DNA from: MRBY01 sp943371005 | GTDB lineage: Bacteria > Cyanobacteriota > Cyanobacteriia > Cyanobacteriales > MRBY01 | Assembly (NCBI GenBank): GCA_943371005.1 | Contig: CALRTB020000005.1 | Location: forward strand, 203,006-267,005 | DNA: 64,000 bases | Reading direction: 5' to 3' | Shown here: piece by piece, positions 1-8,833 of the stretch | Layout: every line of letters begins with the position of its first letter | Position numbering within the stretch: position 1 is the first letter of the stretch | Translations under genes and position numbers: made by a program | Notes under the pieces: model-generated | What the model saw: only the letters and a program-made list of their open reading frames with translations | The model's database searches: none | What the model was told of the DNA's origin: nothing

Positions 1-323
1 TAAAGTTAGCTTGCCTAGGAGTAGTGGTGGGGATAGATATCTTATGCAGTTTTAAGTGATGATCAAACCCTCTTCTCCTAAGCTTTTCACGCTTTTGTCC
101 TAGTAATCAGCACCGAACTATACGATGGCAGAGAAAATCTTTTCTGTTTATGAGAAAAGGTGACTCCAACGAGTGTCTTCGGGTTATGGAATGAAGACCT
201 ATGATGTCACACAACTAATCTAGCCTTACGCAGACACCAGAAGCGAGTGGCTCTAGGGATGATAAGTTGAAGTTGCTTAATTCCATAACTAGCTATGTCA
301 TCTGAAGCAAAGTAGCTGATTGA
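1..323. other. Left-edge stretch without a recognised gene
   Basis: I see no convincing coding region or RNA here. The open frames are under about 20 codons and have no ribosome binding site. The stretch is AT-leaning, has no HIP1 site and lies downstream of the hemopexin-repeat gene. It could hold that gene's terminator or decayed sequence, but no clear hairpin with a T-run was found. Confidence 0.4.
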
Positions 324-2180
324 TTATCGTTGGTGGCGAAAAGCTGCTGTGATGTCTTCGTCATCACTGACTCCTGGCCAATATTTAGACGTTCTGGTGG
401 GACCAGCTGTTTCACCAGTATCGATATCCCAACGTATATATTCGCCACCCTCAATAAAGAAATAGGCTTTACCATTTCCCCAGTTAACTGCTGCCGAAAT
501 ATCGTCGTTATAATCTCCCAAAATTCCCCAGGGCCCTTCAACCAGCTTAGGTTCCTGGTCTATTTTATTTTCGGCAATGTTGTACCGGACATATCTACCA
601 TCTCTAAATGGACCAGTGTCTATGAAAAAGTAGATAAACCCGTTGCCCCAATTAATCACAGCTTTAATGTCTTCAGCGTAAGGTGCTAAACCGGGCCAAT
701 TGCTGTCCGTAATTTTTACCGGATACCCCGGAGAAGTTGAACCATCTTTTTCGAGCCGACTGTAATACCCATCTTCAAGAAAGAGATAAACATGACCATT
801 GTCATAGCGAACGGCTCCAAGAATCTCCTTATCATCACCCTCGACATCAAAATCCCAGTTTCTGCTGGTCGACGCCGGATAACCGGGATCTACCCCTTGG
901 CTATCTGTATACCGATAATAGGTGTTGTTCTCACGGAATAGGTAAGCTTTCTCTTCCGAAACACTCGCACTTTTGATTGGTTGTGGCAAGTCCTGGAAAG
1001 CAAACTCGTAACTGTCGTTCAGAGGAAGTAATGGAGGATTTTGGCGACCTGACCATAGCCCAAGGAGAGCACCATTTCTAATAGTTGCAACGCCTCCAGC
1101 AAATCTAAAAGCTGGCCGCTTGTCCACACAGGTTTGTACAGCCTGGGTTCGTCGAATATCCCGCTTCCTGACGAGATCAGCCGTCCTATTACTGAAGTCA
1201 AGTTTTGAAATGTAAATGTGATCTTCAAACGAGGCGCGAAAGCCATAGCCCGGGAGCGACAAGGTTTCTATTGCACATCGCGTACCATATGCTCCCCATA
1301 TTGCCTCCGTGTTATCATCCGCAAAACCTAAAAGATTGTCAGGCAAATCACGTGTACTAAAAGTAGACACCAAAAATAGTGTTCCATCCTCCTGGACAAT
1401 CAGATTTGCACCCTGTCCAGAAACATAGACATCATTAATATTTATACAGTCAGAGTCAGTAAATATCGCCTGGTTTGCTTGCCGCAAAGAAATATCTTGA
1501 TCACTACGACAAAGTCTAATTGTGTTTTTACCTACCGCTGTCGAACCATCAGAGTTTAAAAGATAAAAACGACGATCCACAGGATTGTAAGTGAGCCCCG
1601 TTGAATCTCGTCCGCCAGTGCGCACTGCAGTATTTGGATGGAGTGCCTCGATTCCGTTGGGTCCAAGATAATAAAAACGAGTACCCCCATGAGTCCCCAC
1701 CGCAAGTATATTGCCGCTGGCTTGAAGACTACTTGGATGAGCTTCTGGGCCTAATCCTGTTGGGGGGTTATTAATATCTGTATTACTCGTCTCGCAGTAA
1801 AAATCCCAATCTAATTCTCTATTTGGACTAGCGGGATCGAAAGGACTGGAATATATAAGCATGCCTGAGCAATTTTCCTTTGAGGGATCTTGACGAGAAT
1901 AGGAAAGGACAATCTGTCCGCCTGCAGTCATGGCAATACCCTGAATATGATCCCCATTCCTAACTGCATCCCCATACTTCTCCTCAAATCCTTCTAACTG
2001 AGTTTCTACAAGAGTCGAATCCGGACCAAACATCTGTTCGAGACCGTAAAGCAGATCGGTTACAGGTGGGCTGATTTCATCAGCTGGTGTTTGTTGTGCC
2101 CGGACTCCAAGGCTGAGACCAAAGAGAGTCACACCGACAGCAGTTGAGTGTAATAAGCAGGTTTTTAGAATTTTTTTCAT
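324..2180 (-). CDS. Exported hemopexin-repeat protein
   Basis: A 618-residue protein with a signal peptide at residues 1-28: MKK start, hydrophobic core, and an AxA-like VRA-QQ cleavage site. Residues about 30-400 form a domain I do not recognise, with several cysteines suited to an oxidising compartment. From about residue 404 to the end there are four hemopexin-like blades, each with an aromatic Y-x-F/L-F core (AYLF, VYLF, IYFF, AYFF) followed by a Y-x-R/S-x strand and a W-P/W-G turn. Hemopexin repeats form beta-propellers that bind proteins, heme or surfaces. The protein is probably periplasmic or secreted. Its ligand is unknown. The gene lies in a 3.3-kb stretch without HIP1 sites, which hints at acquisition. 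Confidence 0.75.
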   Translation of the reverse strand: MKKILKTCLLHSTAVGVTLFGLSLGVRAQQTPADEISPPVTDLLYGLEQMFGPDSTLVETQLEGFEEKYGDAVRNGDHIQGIAMTAGGQIVLSYSRQDPSKENCSGMLIYSSPFDPASPNRELDWDFYCETSNTDINNPPTGLGPEAHPSSLQASGNILAVGTHGGTRFYYLGPNGIEALHPNTAVRTGGRDSTGLTYNPVDRRFYLLNSDGSTAVGKNTIRLCRSDQDISLRQANQAIFTDSDCININDVYVSGQGANLIVQEDGTLFLVSTFSTRDLPDNLLGFADDNTEAIWGAYGTRCAIETLSLPGYGFRASFEDHIYISKLDFSNRTADLVRKRDIRRTQAVQTCVDKRPAFRFAGGVATIRNGALLGLWSGRQNPPLLPLNDSYEFAFQDLPQPIKSASVSEEKAYLFRENNTYYRYTDSQGVDPGYPASTSRNWDFDVEGDDKEILGAVRYDNGHVYLFLEDGYYSRLEKDGSTSPGYPVKITDSNWPGLAPYAEDIKAVINWGNGFIYFFIDTGPFRDGRYVRYNIAENKIDQEPKLVEGPWGILGDYNDDISAAVNWGNGKAYFFIEGGEYIRWDIDTGETAGPTRTSKYWPGVSDDEDITAAFRHQR

Positions 2181-2250
2181 TGTTTTAAAAGCGATGTGAA
2201 TATAAAAAAAATCATTAGTGCAGCGACTAAAGCCGGGAATACTCAGACCT

Positions 2251-2400
2251 TTAAAAACTAAACGAAAGGCTTGGTACGCAAGAGTCGTTGATTTCGATTG
2301 AAGGGGCGGGATTCGTCCAGACTAAGGCCGAAGCCATTGAACCCGAGCCAAGCAGAGAAAGTAGCGCTAAGTTGAAGCCTTTAAACAGAGAGGATTTCAT
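2251..2400 (-). CDS. Possible small exported protein, or remnant of a longer gene
   Basis: A 49-residue frame starting MKSSLFKG, with a strong signal-peptide-like segment: a lysine, a run of L/A, then SMASA before LVW. It stops soon after at SLSFSF. It is just upstream of the hemopexin-repeat gene on the same strand. It could be a tiny exported protein or the 5' stump of a secreted-protein gene cut by a frameshift. The ribosome binding site is weak. I do not recognise a family. Confidence 0.3.
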   Translation of the reverse strand: MKSSLFKGFNLALLSLLGSGSMASALVWTNPAPSIEINDSCVPSLSFSF

Positions 2401-2730
2401 TGGTCTTTTACGACAATTGTTTGCTTTCGAAATAGTAGTTCTCAAAAATTCAACCTATGCGGCTTCTGAAAAGCAGTTCTTCGGACGATACTCAGGATTT
2501 TTTTGAACCAAAGTGCTGAATAGAGAATTCGTATATAGAGGTTTCCCCCTGCCAATGGGATCATTGCATCAAGTAAAAACTCAAAAGATTCAGATTTTGA
2601 CCTGAAAAGCAGTGGAGGTTGCTTGAGTTTTTTGGGACAAAAAATACTGTGACTACTGTTACACCCTAAATCGGAATCTTGCGGCAGAAAAGTAGTCTGT
2701 TTTACAAAGCACGCGATATTGAAATATTTC
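2401..2730. other. Intergenic stretch, nothing recognised
   Basis: About 330 bases between the small exported frame and the DUF1353 gene. It is AT-rich with poly-A and poly-T runs. I see no open frame with a ribosome binding site, no clear terminator and no copy of the palindromic repeat family found further right. Confidence 0.35.
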
Positions 2731-3360
2731 TTATGGATCTTCCCAAATCTTGGGATCTAATTTGTGCAGTTCATCAATGGAGAGGTCCGGGTTCTCTTGA
2801 CAAAACTCAGCCATTTTCGCTGCAGTCTCTTCATCGACCTGAATAGTGTTCTGTTGTAGGGTGCCATCATCAGTCCAGATCGGGCCGTAATGAAACACCG
2901 CTAAATATAGTAAATTTGCCTGCCAGGGACCCAAGCCCGCTGCCCGACAGGCATCGCGAAAAACCCAGTGGGTTTCCTCCCAAGAACGCTCTTTGCGATC
3001 GCAGTAAACATCATGGATAACTGAGGCATCGCGATAAGGGCCGGTGGTCGGGGCACCGACAATCGTCCAGAAGGCCCGTGGGATTGAAGCCCCATCAATA
3101 ATGGAGCCTGCTTTTGCCTGCCAAATACTTTGATTTGAAGCGATATATTCGACGGGTTCTAATAACCGAAATTGTCTTGAAGCCTCTGGATCAGTGGCGC
3201 GAATCCACTCTGTTTTAATGGTGTTGCTAAAGTAGGCAACGGCGCTATTGTACTCAACGGGGACAAACTCTCCACTCGGACTTCTCAGGCGTAAGACAAA
3301 GACGACAGCGGCGATCGCCAAAAGCACCATTCCCAATCTTACTTTCAGTTTTTTTCTCAT
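2731..3360 (-). CDS. DUF1353 family protein with N-terminal membrane anchor
   Basis: 209 residues from the chosen ATG (MRKKLKVR). A longer reading adds 26 residues but hides the membrane segment. Residues about 7-22 form one hydrophobic helix (MVLLAIAAVVFVL). The DUF1353 core spans about residues 80-165 with the family features SIIDGASIPRAFW, a nearby HDVYC and AVFHYG. DUF1353 proteins occur in phages and bacteria and have no settled function. The conserved His, Asp and Cys suggest a hydrolase-like site, but that is inference. The first HIP1 site of the window falls inside this gene. Confidence 0.7.
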   Translation of the reverse strand: MRKKLKVRLGMVLLAIAAVVFVLRLRSPSGEFVPVEYNSAVAYFSNTIKTEWIRATDPEASRQFRLLEPVEYIASNQSIWQAKAGSIIDGASIPRAFWTIVGAPTTGPYRDASVIHDVYCDRKERSWEETHWVFRDACRAAGLGPWQANLLYLAVFHYGPIWTDDGTLQQNTIQVDEETAAKMAEFCQENPDLSIDELHKLDPKIWEDP

Positions 3361-3457
3361 GGCATTTTCAAAGTTGAAATTCTCTGTTGCAGAAAGTTGG
3401 TTTTGACCCAGGAAAAAAGAAAAAAATTGGAGCAACAATTAGCCAGAATTGCCATGG

Positions 3458-4711
3458 CTATAGTTTTGAGACTTCACTAGATAGAGTTGCGATCGCCTTT
3501 TTCTGTTGGGAAATGAGGGCCAGAACCGTGGCGATCGCCAAACAAATCACGCCGATAAATCCTTGCAAAAGGTTTGCTTCTGCGGGTATCCATTCGGACA
3601 AAACCATCCCTGCAAGGCCAGAAATTCCAAAAAAGATGCCGATGCCCAAGCCAGCCCAATCCCCCGGAATTGTATTAAAAATGTAGGGCAAAGTACCGTT
3701 TCTAACTGTCGCCAAGGCCCAGGCCCAGAGGAGAGCGATGACCACATAACCACCATCCTGGGCGGGCGCTCCCAACAGCAACAGGAGAATGACAGTCAAC
3801 CAACCGAAGGCAACGCTCAAAAGGGGATATCGCCGCCACCGGAGGGTTAACCAGCCCACAGGAATTGCCAAGATCGCCACCAGCAAATTTAAACCTTGGC
3901 CGACGGTGAGCCCTAACGTCAACGGAATTGAACCAAATAAACCGAGCCACCGTTGTAAAACAATTGCACTGCCCCAAGTAAAGGCGATCGCCATGAGGAT
4001 CGTTTGCAAAAAACCCAACCAGGGTAAGGGGATTGGGGCTGGAGCTTCATCAATCAGAGGGGCAGTAGGCTTCGGTAGAATCAACCCTAAACACAAAGAG
4101 GCAATTAACAACGTCACTGATCCCGCCAAGAACGCAGGCAACGCCCCCACCGCTAACAACCCATTTTGAATACTCGGTTTCAGAACGCCCATCACCCCAA
4201 TCACCATGGTTAGCACAGAGATGGCCAGAGGTAACTCAGCACGGCTAGGGGTACTTCTGAGCAGTAGCACGTAAATCGGAGTACGAAACATCGTCATCGC
4301 CAAAGCCCAAGCAATGGCAACTGCGGGCAATACCCACCGCAATGGCAATTGAAACACTCCCAAGATCGGCAAGCCAATAAAAATAGCCGCCGCTAAAATC
4401 ACCCCCAAACTAATCAAAGGCAGGCGACTCCCCAGAAAACGCTGTTGGCGATCGCTCAAGGCCCCAAACACCGGCTCCATTACCACCGCCAGGAAAACTT
4501 CTACCGTCAGCAGTTGCGCTGTAAAATCTTCTGAAAACCCCCAGCCCCCCAACAAGGTGCCGAGATAGGCACGATAGGCAATCCACATTAAAGTAATTGC
4601 CGCCTGGATCGCGGCGATCGCCATTACCCGTCGCCAAAGAATATTGAGCCGTTTGGTTGCCATAAAGTTGTTCGATGTCGCCACAATTTTTTTCACCATA
4701 GCGAAGAACAT
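3458..4711 (-). CDS. MFS transporter, possibly sugar or solute carrier
   Basis: 417 residues with about 11-12 hydrophobic segments. The cytoplasmic loop after helix 2 reads FGALSDRQQRFLGSRLP, a form of the MFS loop motif G-x-L-S-D-R-x-x-R seen in SLC45/GPH-like carriers. It is an inner membrane permease of unknown substrate. It sits directly downstream of a second, GPH-type carrier on the same strand and opposite the glucosylglycerol hydrolase gene, so a sugar or compatible solute is a reasonable guess. Start codons at 4711, 4699 and 4663 (MATKRLN) are all possible. Confidence 0.7.
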   Translation of the reverse strand: MFFAMVKKIVATSNNFMATKRLNILWRRVMAIAAIQAAITLMWIAYRAYLGTLLGGWGFSEDFTAQLLTVEVFLAVVMEPVFGALSDRQQRFLGSRLPLISLGVILAAAIFIGLPILGVFQLPLRWVLPAVAIAWALAMTMFRTPIYVLLLRSTPSRAELPLAISVLTMVIGVMGVLKPSIQNGLLAVGALPAFLAGSVTLLIASLCLGLILPKPTAPLIDEAPAPIPLPWLGFLQTILMAIAFTWGSAIVLQRWLGLFGSIPLTLGLTVGQGLNLLVAILAIPVGWLTLRWRRYPLLSVAFGWLTVILLLLLGAPAQDGGYVVIALLWAWALATVRNGTLPYIFNTIPGDWAGLGIGIFFGISGLAGMVLSEWIPAEANLLQGFIGVICLAIATVLALISQQKKAIATLSSEVSKL

Positions 4712-4790
4712 TTAGGCCGCAACAAAAGCCTTACATCTTGCAATCTTCCGCTTCAAAACTGAGTGTTTATTTGATGTCGTGAATGCTGTT

Positions 4791-6224
4791 TTATTTAATC
4801 TGGCTTGAGAGGCGATCGCCCGCTTGGAGTTTGCGACGAATTTCGGCATGAAACGCTTGGGTAATCGGATAAAAATAAACCAGGATCAATCCCCCAATGA
4901 GCAACACTGTCCCTAAAGGGCCAATCACCAACCGAATCACCCAGAGGGCAGACTCTGGTTGTACCGCCGGGGGACTACCCGGTACCCGCTCAATGTAACC
5001 CGCCCAATCGAGGGCTTTGCCGACAATATAAATCCCAAAGGCAATGCCCAGCTTTTGGAGCATTACCATAAACGCATAGAAAACCCCTTCTCGCCGCTGC
5101 CCAGTGCGTAGTTCATCTAGTTCGATCACATCCGGCAACATCGACCAAGGAATCAAATAGGCCGTTGAAACCCCCAGGCCCGCCATAAAGCCCAACAAAA
5201 ACAGCCACTTTTCTTGACCCGGTTGCAGGAAAAACAGACCTGCTTGGGCGACAATCCAAAACCCCATCCCTAGCGCATAAACGGTGCGTTTTCCCCAACG
5301 ACGACTGAGGCGACTCCAGACAAATAACATCAGTAGGGCGGTTCCCTGCACCACCAGGGCAAACTGGGTAAAGACAAAATCCGAAAGCCCCAGCCAACTC
5401 ACCACAAAGTATTGCATCACCACCGCCGTGAGTTGCGCCCCCAGCCAGGAACAAAGATAAATGCCCATCACCAGCAGAAACGGTCGGTTATTAAAGACAA
5501 TCTGCAGTTGCTGCACCAAAGATAAACGGGGTTGGTGGCGCTGTTGATGCTGCTGGCGATACTGCTCCATGAACTGCACCCGCTGCCAGGTGCCGCGTAC
5601 ACACCAATACATACTGCCCAGGGCGATCGCCGCTGTGATTACCGCCAGTACAAGATAACGCTGGGACACCACCGGCACCACCCGAAAAACCCCCTGGGCC
5701 AGGGCCAGCGCCAAAATACTGCTCCCGATGGCAAAGGTAAACCGAAAACTATTGAGTTGGGTGCGCTCATTATAATCAGACGTTAACTCTGGGGTGAGGG
5801 CGACGTAGGGTAGAAAAATTACTGTGTAGGCCGTATTAAAAATCAACGCCAAAACAATGTAATAAATCAACAACCATTGGGTATTCGTGGTAGGAATCCC
5901 CCACATAGCCACAAAGCACAACGCAAACGGAACCACCCCAAAGATCATCCAGGGAAAGCGTCGGCCCCAGCGGGAAGTGGTGTGATCGCTCAACCAGCCC
6001 ACAACGGGGTCACTAATGGCATCCATTACCTTGCCCACCATCAGAATCAAGGCACTTTTATCCGGTGGTAAACCCGCCACATCCGTAAAGAAAAATAAGA
6101 CAAAAAAAACAAGGATATTCCCAGTCATGGAAACACCAACGGTACCTGCGCCATAGGCCAGTTGGGTGCTGAGTTTGAGGGGGGCGAGGGCCTGATGGGG
6201 CGAGGCAGGAGACGGATTGGACAT
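4791..6224 (-). CDS. GPH-family (MelB-like) sugar:cation symporter
   Basis: 477 residues from ATG (MSNPSPAS); an upstream TTG would add two. The N-terminal region has the GPH signature: LAYGAGTVG, FFTDVAG, and KVMDAISDPVVGWLSDHT with GRRFPW following. About 12 membrane helices are visible. GPH carriers couple sugar uptake to Na+ or H+. The gene is divergent from gghA with about 180 bp between them, which suggests shared control. Uptake of glucosylglycerol or a related glycoside is a testable inference. It is not equivalent to the classical ggt ABC system, which is absent from this window. Confidence 0.8.
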   Translation of the reverse strand: MSNPSPASPHQALAPLKLSTQLAYGAGTVGVSMTGNILVFFVLFFFTDVAGLPPDKSALILMVGKVMDAISDPVVGWLSDHTTSRWGRRFPWMIFGVVPFALCFVAMWGIPTTNTQWLLIYYIVLALIFNTAYTVIFLPYVALTPELTSDYNERTQLNSFRFTFAIGSSILALALAQGVFRVVPVVSQRYLVLAVITAAIALGSMYWCVRGTWQRVQFMEQYRQQHQQRHQPRLSLVQQLQIVFNNRPFLLVMGIYLCSWLGAQLTAVVMQYFVVSWLGLSDFVFTQFALVVQGTALLMLFVWSRLSRRWGKRTVYALGMGFWIVAQAGLFFLQPGQEKWLFLLGFMAGLGVSTAYLIPWSMLPDVIELDELRTGQRREGVFYAFMVMLQKLGIAFGIYIVGKALDWAGYIERVPGSPPAVQPESALWVIRLVIGPLGTVLLIGGLILVYFYPITQAFHAEIRRKLQAGDRLSSQIK

Positions 6225-6403
6225 TAACAAGTTTACGCAACAGTCTAAAAACTAACACTATTTGCCCAGAGCCGATGCCAGTGATGGTGCTTTACTCTGA
6301 CAAACTAGCTTTGGAATTTTTTGTCACTAAGATCGGCATAGTAAAATGGCGACTGTAGCAAGCACGGGTAAATTGTCAATGACAGTTTTGCCCTAAGGTT
6401 CGA

Positions 6404-8752
6404 GTGAATATTTCACCCCCCATTCAACTTGTCGAAGCCCCCACCCAAGCTTTATTAACCTGGGCTGAGGCGATCGCCACGGGCACCCCAGACCCGTTTC
6501 AGCGGGGGCAACAACTGAGCCAGAAATTGGGCGCAACCTACGGCAGTGACGGCCTAACCCAAGTGGGATTCTGGATTCCGGAGGTGGGCGATCGCCTGGT
6601 GTACCTTGAAGTTTTTACGCCCATGGAGGCGATTGATTTTCGCCTTGCTGATCAAGTCATTCCGTTCCGTTGCGATGTGGTGCAATTACCGCGCCAAGGG
6701 GAATTTGCCTGGGGTGTTGTGGCGGGCCTCAAAGCCGGAACCCGTACCCAAGCGGGATCGTTTTACTGGTTGCGCAGTGGTGAGCAGATTATTCGTGATG
6801 TCTTTGCCCACTCCCTGCCCTACGGTGTGTTTGCGCCCGCCGAGCTCTACGACATGGCTCAACTGGAACGAGAGAGGGCTGACCGAGACTATTTTCACCA
6901 GGAAACCTGGGTAACACCGCCCCGCAATATTTTACAAATCCATGTCGGTACCGCTTCCCCAACGGGCACCCTCGCCGGACTCACCCGCATTTACCGTGAC
7001 CTCGCCCGCAAATTAGCCAATGGCCAACCCCTCAGCGCCGCCGAAAAAAACTATGTGGGGTTTGATGCGATTGAACTGTTACCCATCGAACCGACGGTGG
7101 AATTTCGGCCCGCAGAAAATGAAATGCGCCATGCTTTTTGGCAAATCAGGGCGATCGCCAACCAAGAAGTACAAGTTCACCTGAAAAAACCAGACACCCA
7201 AAATTGGGGCTATGACGATTTAATTTTAGGGGCAGCGGCCACCAGTCCTGCCCTCCTTAGCACCCTCAGACCCGCCGAAGTTGTGGATTTTGTTGCCACG
7301 CTCCACACCGCCTTTGCCCGCCCAATTCAGATTATTTTCGATCTAGTCTATGGCCACATCCACCACCAAGCCCTGGGGCTAATTAACGGACAATTCTTCC
7401 GGGGGGCAAATATGTATGGCCATGATACGAATCAGCAAAACCCCATGGTGCGGGCTGTCCTATTAGAGTTGCAGCGGCGGAAAATTAATCTGGGAGCCGA
7501 CGGTATCCGGGTTGACGGGGGTCAAGATTTTCAGGTTTCTAACGCAGTTTCGGGCAAATTAGAGTATGACGACGATTTTCTGTTAAAAATGGCCGCAGTG
7601 CCCCAAACTGTTGGCACGGCCACCCGCGAGTTGTACACCATTTATGAAGATGGCCGCCCCTGGCCCAATGTCGGTTGGGAAGATATGGCCACCCATTTGG
7701 ATTTAATTTACCTCAAGCCAGATTGTTTCCAGTGGAGTCCGTTGATCTTTGAGCATAATACGCCCACGTTACAGGGATTTTGGCAACGGGAATGGCGGGA
7801 TGTGTGCAAAATTATGGCCCATGGCGATCGCTGGGTGACCGGTTGCGCCAACCATGACACGGTACGCAAGGGCAACCATATCAATACCGCCGCGATTCGC
7901 ATTAATGAATATTTAGGGGATTCTTTGCCAGAAATTTTGCAAAATGCCTACGATAACCCGGCAACCCAATTGTGGATCCATGGCTTTAGTCCAGGGATTC
8001 CGATGGATTTTTTAAACGCATTAATGCATACCCCCTGGGGCTTTTTTCGCAATACAGATGATCAGTATGCCGTCAAAATTATGGCGGAGGAAATTGGCTT
8101 TCTCTATTGGCAAATCACGCCAGAAATTTATCGACAATCCTGGGCATTTCGACGGTTTAAAGCCATGGGGTTTTATGACCTCCTGTTAACGCGACGGTTC
8201 TTTAAAGCAGTGGAGCAAGCTATTGAAAAAATTGGCTATGACCTGCCAAGGCTTACTGTTGTTCTCCAGGCCGAATTAGATGGGCAATTTGATTTTTTAA
8301 GACCCATTACAATCACAAACCTGAAGGAAATAGCGATCGCCTTTATGGAGGACGGCCACGAGGCTTGCCGGGTCTCCCATTATTGTGGAGCTGTGCCGAA
8401 TGAGCGGGCTAGCTTTAATTTGCGTTTGCGGCAATATCGCCAGGCCCAACCTTGGCTGCGGCATCATCTTGATCCTTCAGGGGGCGATCGCCTGCACCAT
8501 TGGTCCGATCACCAACGCACCATTTTCTATGGGATGCGCACCAACCCAGATACCCAACAACGGCTTGTTTTAGTGGCGCACATGGCCGGAGCTCCAAAAA
8601 CCGTCGAGATCGGCAAATGGCTCGCCCTCGATTTGGATCGCTGGCAGGTGGCGATCGCCACCCCGACTCTAAAGATCAACACTGTTCATGATCTAGCCGA
8701 AATTCACTTGCATAATGGCGAAGGTTTTCTCCTATCTGAAATCCCTCCATAG
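6404..8752 (+). CDS. gghA: Glucosylglycerol hydrolase (GH13-like)
   Basis: 782 residues, starting at GTG (MNISPPIQ). The amylase-type layout is visible: FDLVYGH near residue 312 (region I), GADGIRVDGG near 364-372 (region II with the nucleophile Asp), and CANHDTVRKG near 482 (region IV NHD). The family member studied in Synechocystis (Slr1670) hydrolyses the osmolyte glucosylglycerol to glucose and glycerol when salt drops. The downstream genes, glycerol kinase and GG-phosphate phosphatase, fit this exactly: one makes the osmolyte's last step, the others dispose of it. Assignment rests on remembered family similarity plus context. Confidence 0.82.
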   Translation: MNISPPIQLVEAPTQALLTWAEAIATGTPDPFQRGQQLSQKLGATYGSDGLTQVGFWIPEVGDRLVYLEVFTPMEAIDFRLADQVIPFRCDVVQLPRQGEFAWGVVAGLKAGTRTQAGSFYWLRSGEQIIRDVFAHSLPYGVFAPAELYDMAQLERERADRDYFHQETWVTPPRNILQIHVGTASPTGTLAGLTRIYRDLARKLANGQPLSAAEKNYVGFDAIELLPIEPTVEFRPAENEMRHAFWQIRAIANQEVQVHLKKPDTQNWGYDDLILGAAATSPALLSTLRPAEVVDFVATLHTAFARPIQIIFDLVYGHIHHQALGLINGQFFRGANMYGHDTNQQNPMVRAVLLELQRRKINLGADGIRVDGGQDFQVSNAVSGKLEYDDDFLLKMAAVPQTVGTATRELYTIYEDGRPWPNVGWEDMATHLDLIYLKPDCFQWSPLIFEHNTPTLQGFWQREWRDVCKIMAHGDRWVTGCANHDTVRKGNHINTAAIRINEYLGDSLPEILQNAYDNPATQLWIHGFSPGIPMDFLNALMHTPWGFFRNTDDQYAVKIMAEEIGFLYWQITPEIYRQSWAFRRFKAMGFYDLLLTRRFFKAVEQAIEKIGYDLPRLTVVLQAELDGQFDFLRPITITNLKEIAIAFMEDGHEACRVSHYCGAVPNERASFNLRLRQYRQAQPWLRHHLDPSGGDRLHHWSDHQRTIFYGMRTNPDTQQRLVLVAHMAGAPKTVEIGKWLALDLDRWQVAIATPTLKINTVHDLAEIHLHNGEGFLLSEIPP

Positions 8753-8833
8753 GTGATGGCTCCTAAATCAAAATCACCTTAAAAAACACGTCTTTTAAAC
8801 TCGCTTAATCTCTTTTTAAAACCTTATTTAACA

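Noticed and set aside
6321..6347. TTGTCA and TAAAAT as a gghA promoter
   Set aside because: The 15-base spacing is short and no start site is known, so it is too weak to list as a feature.
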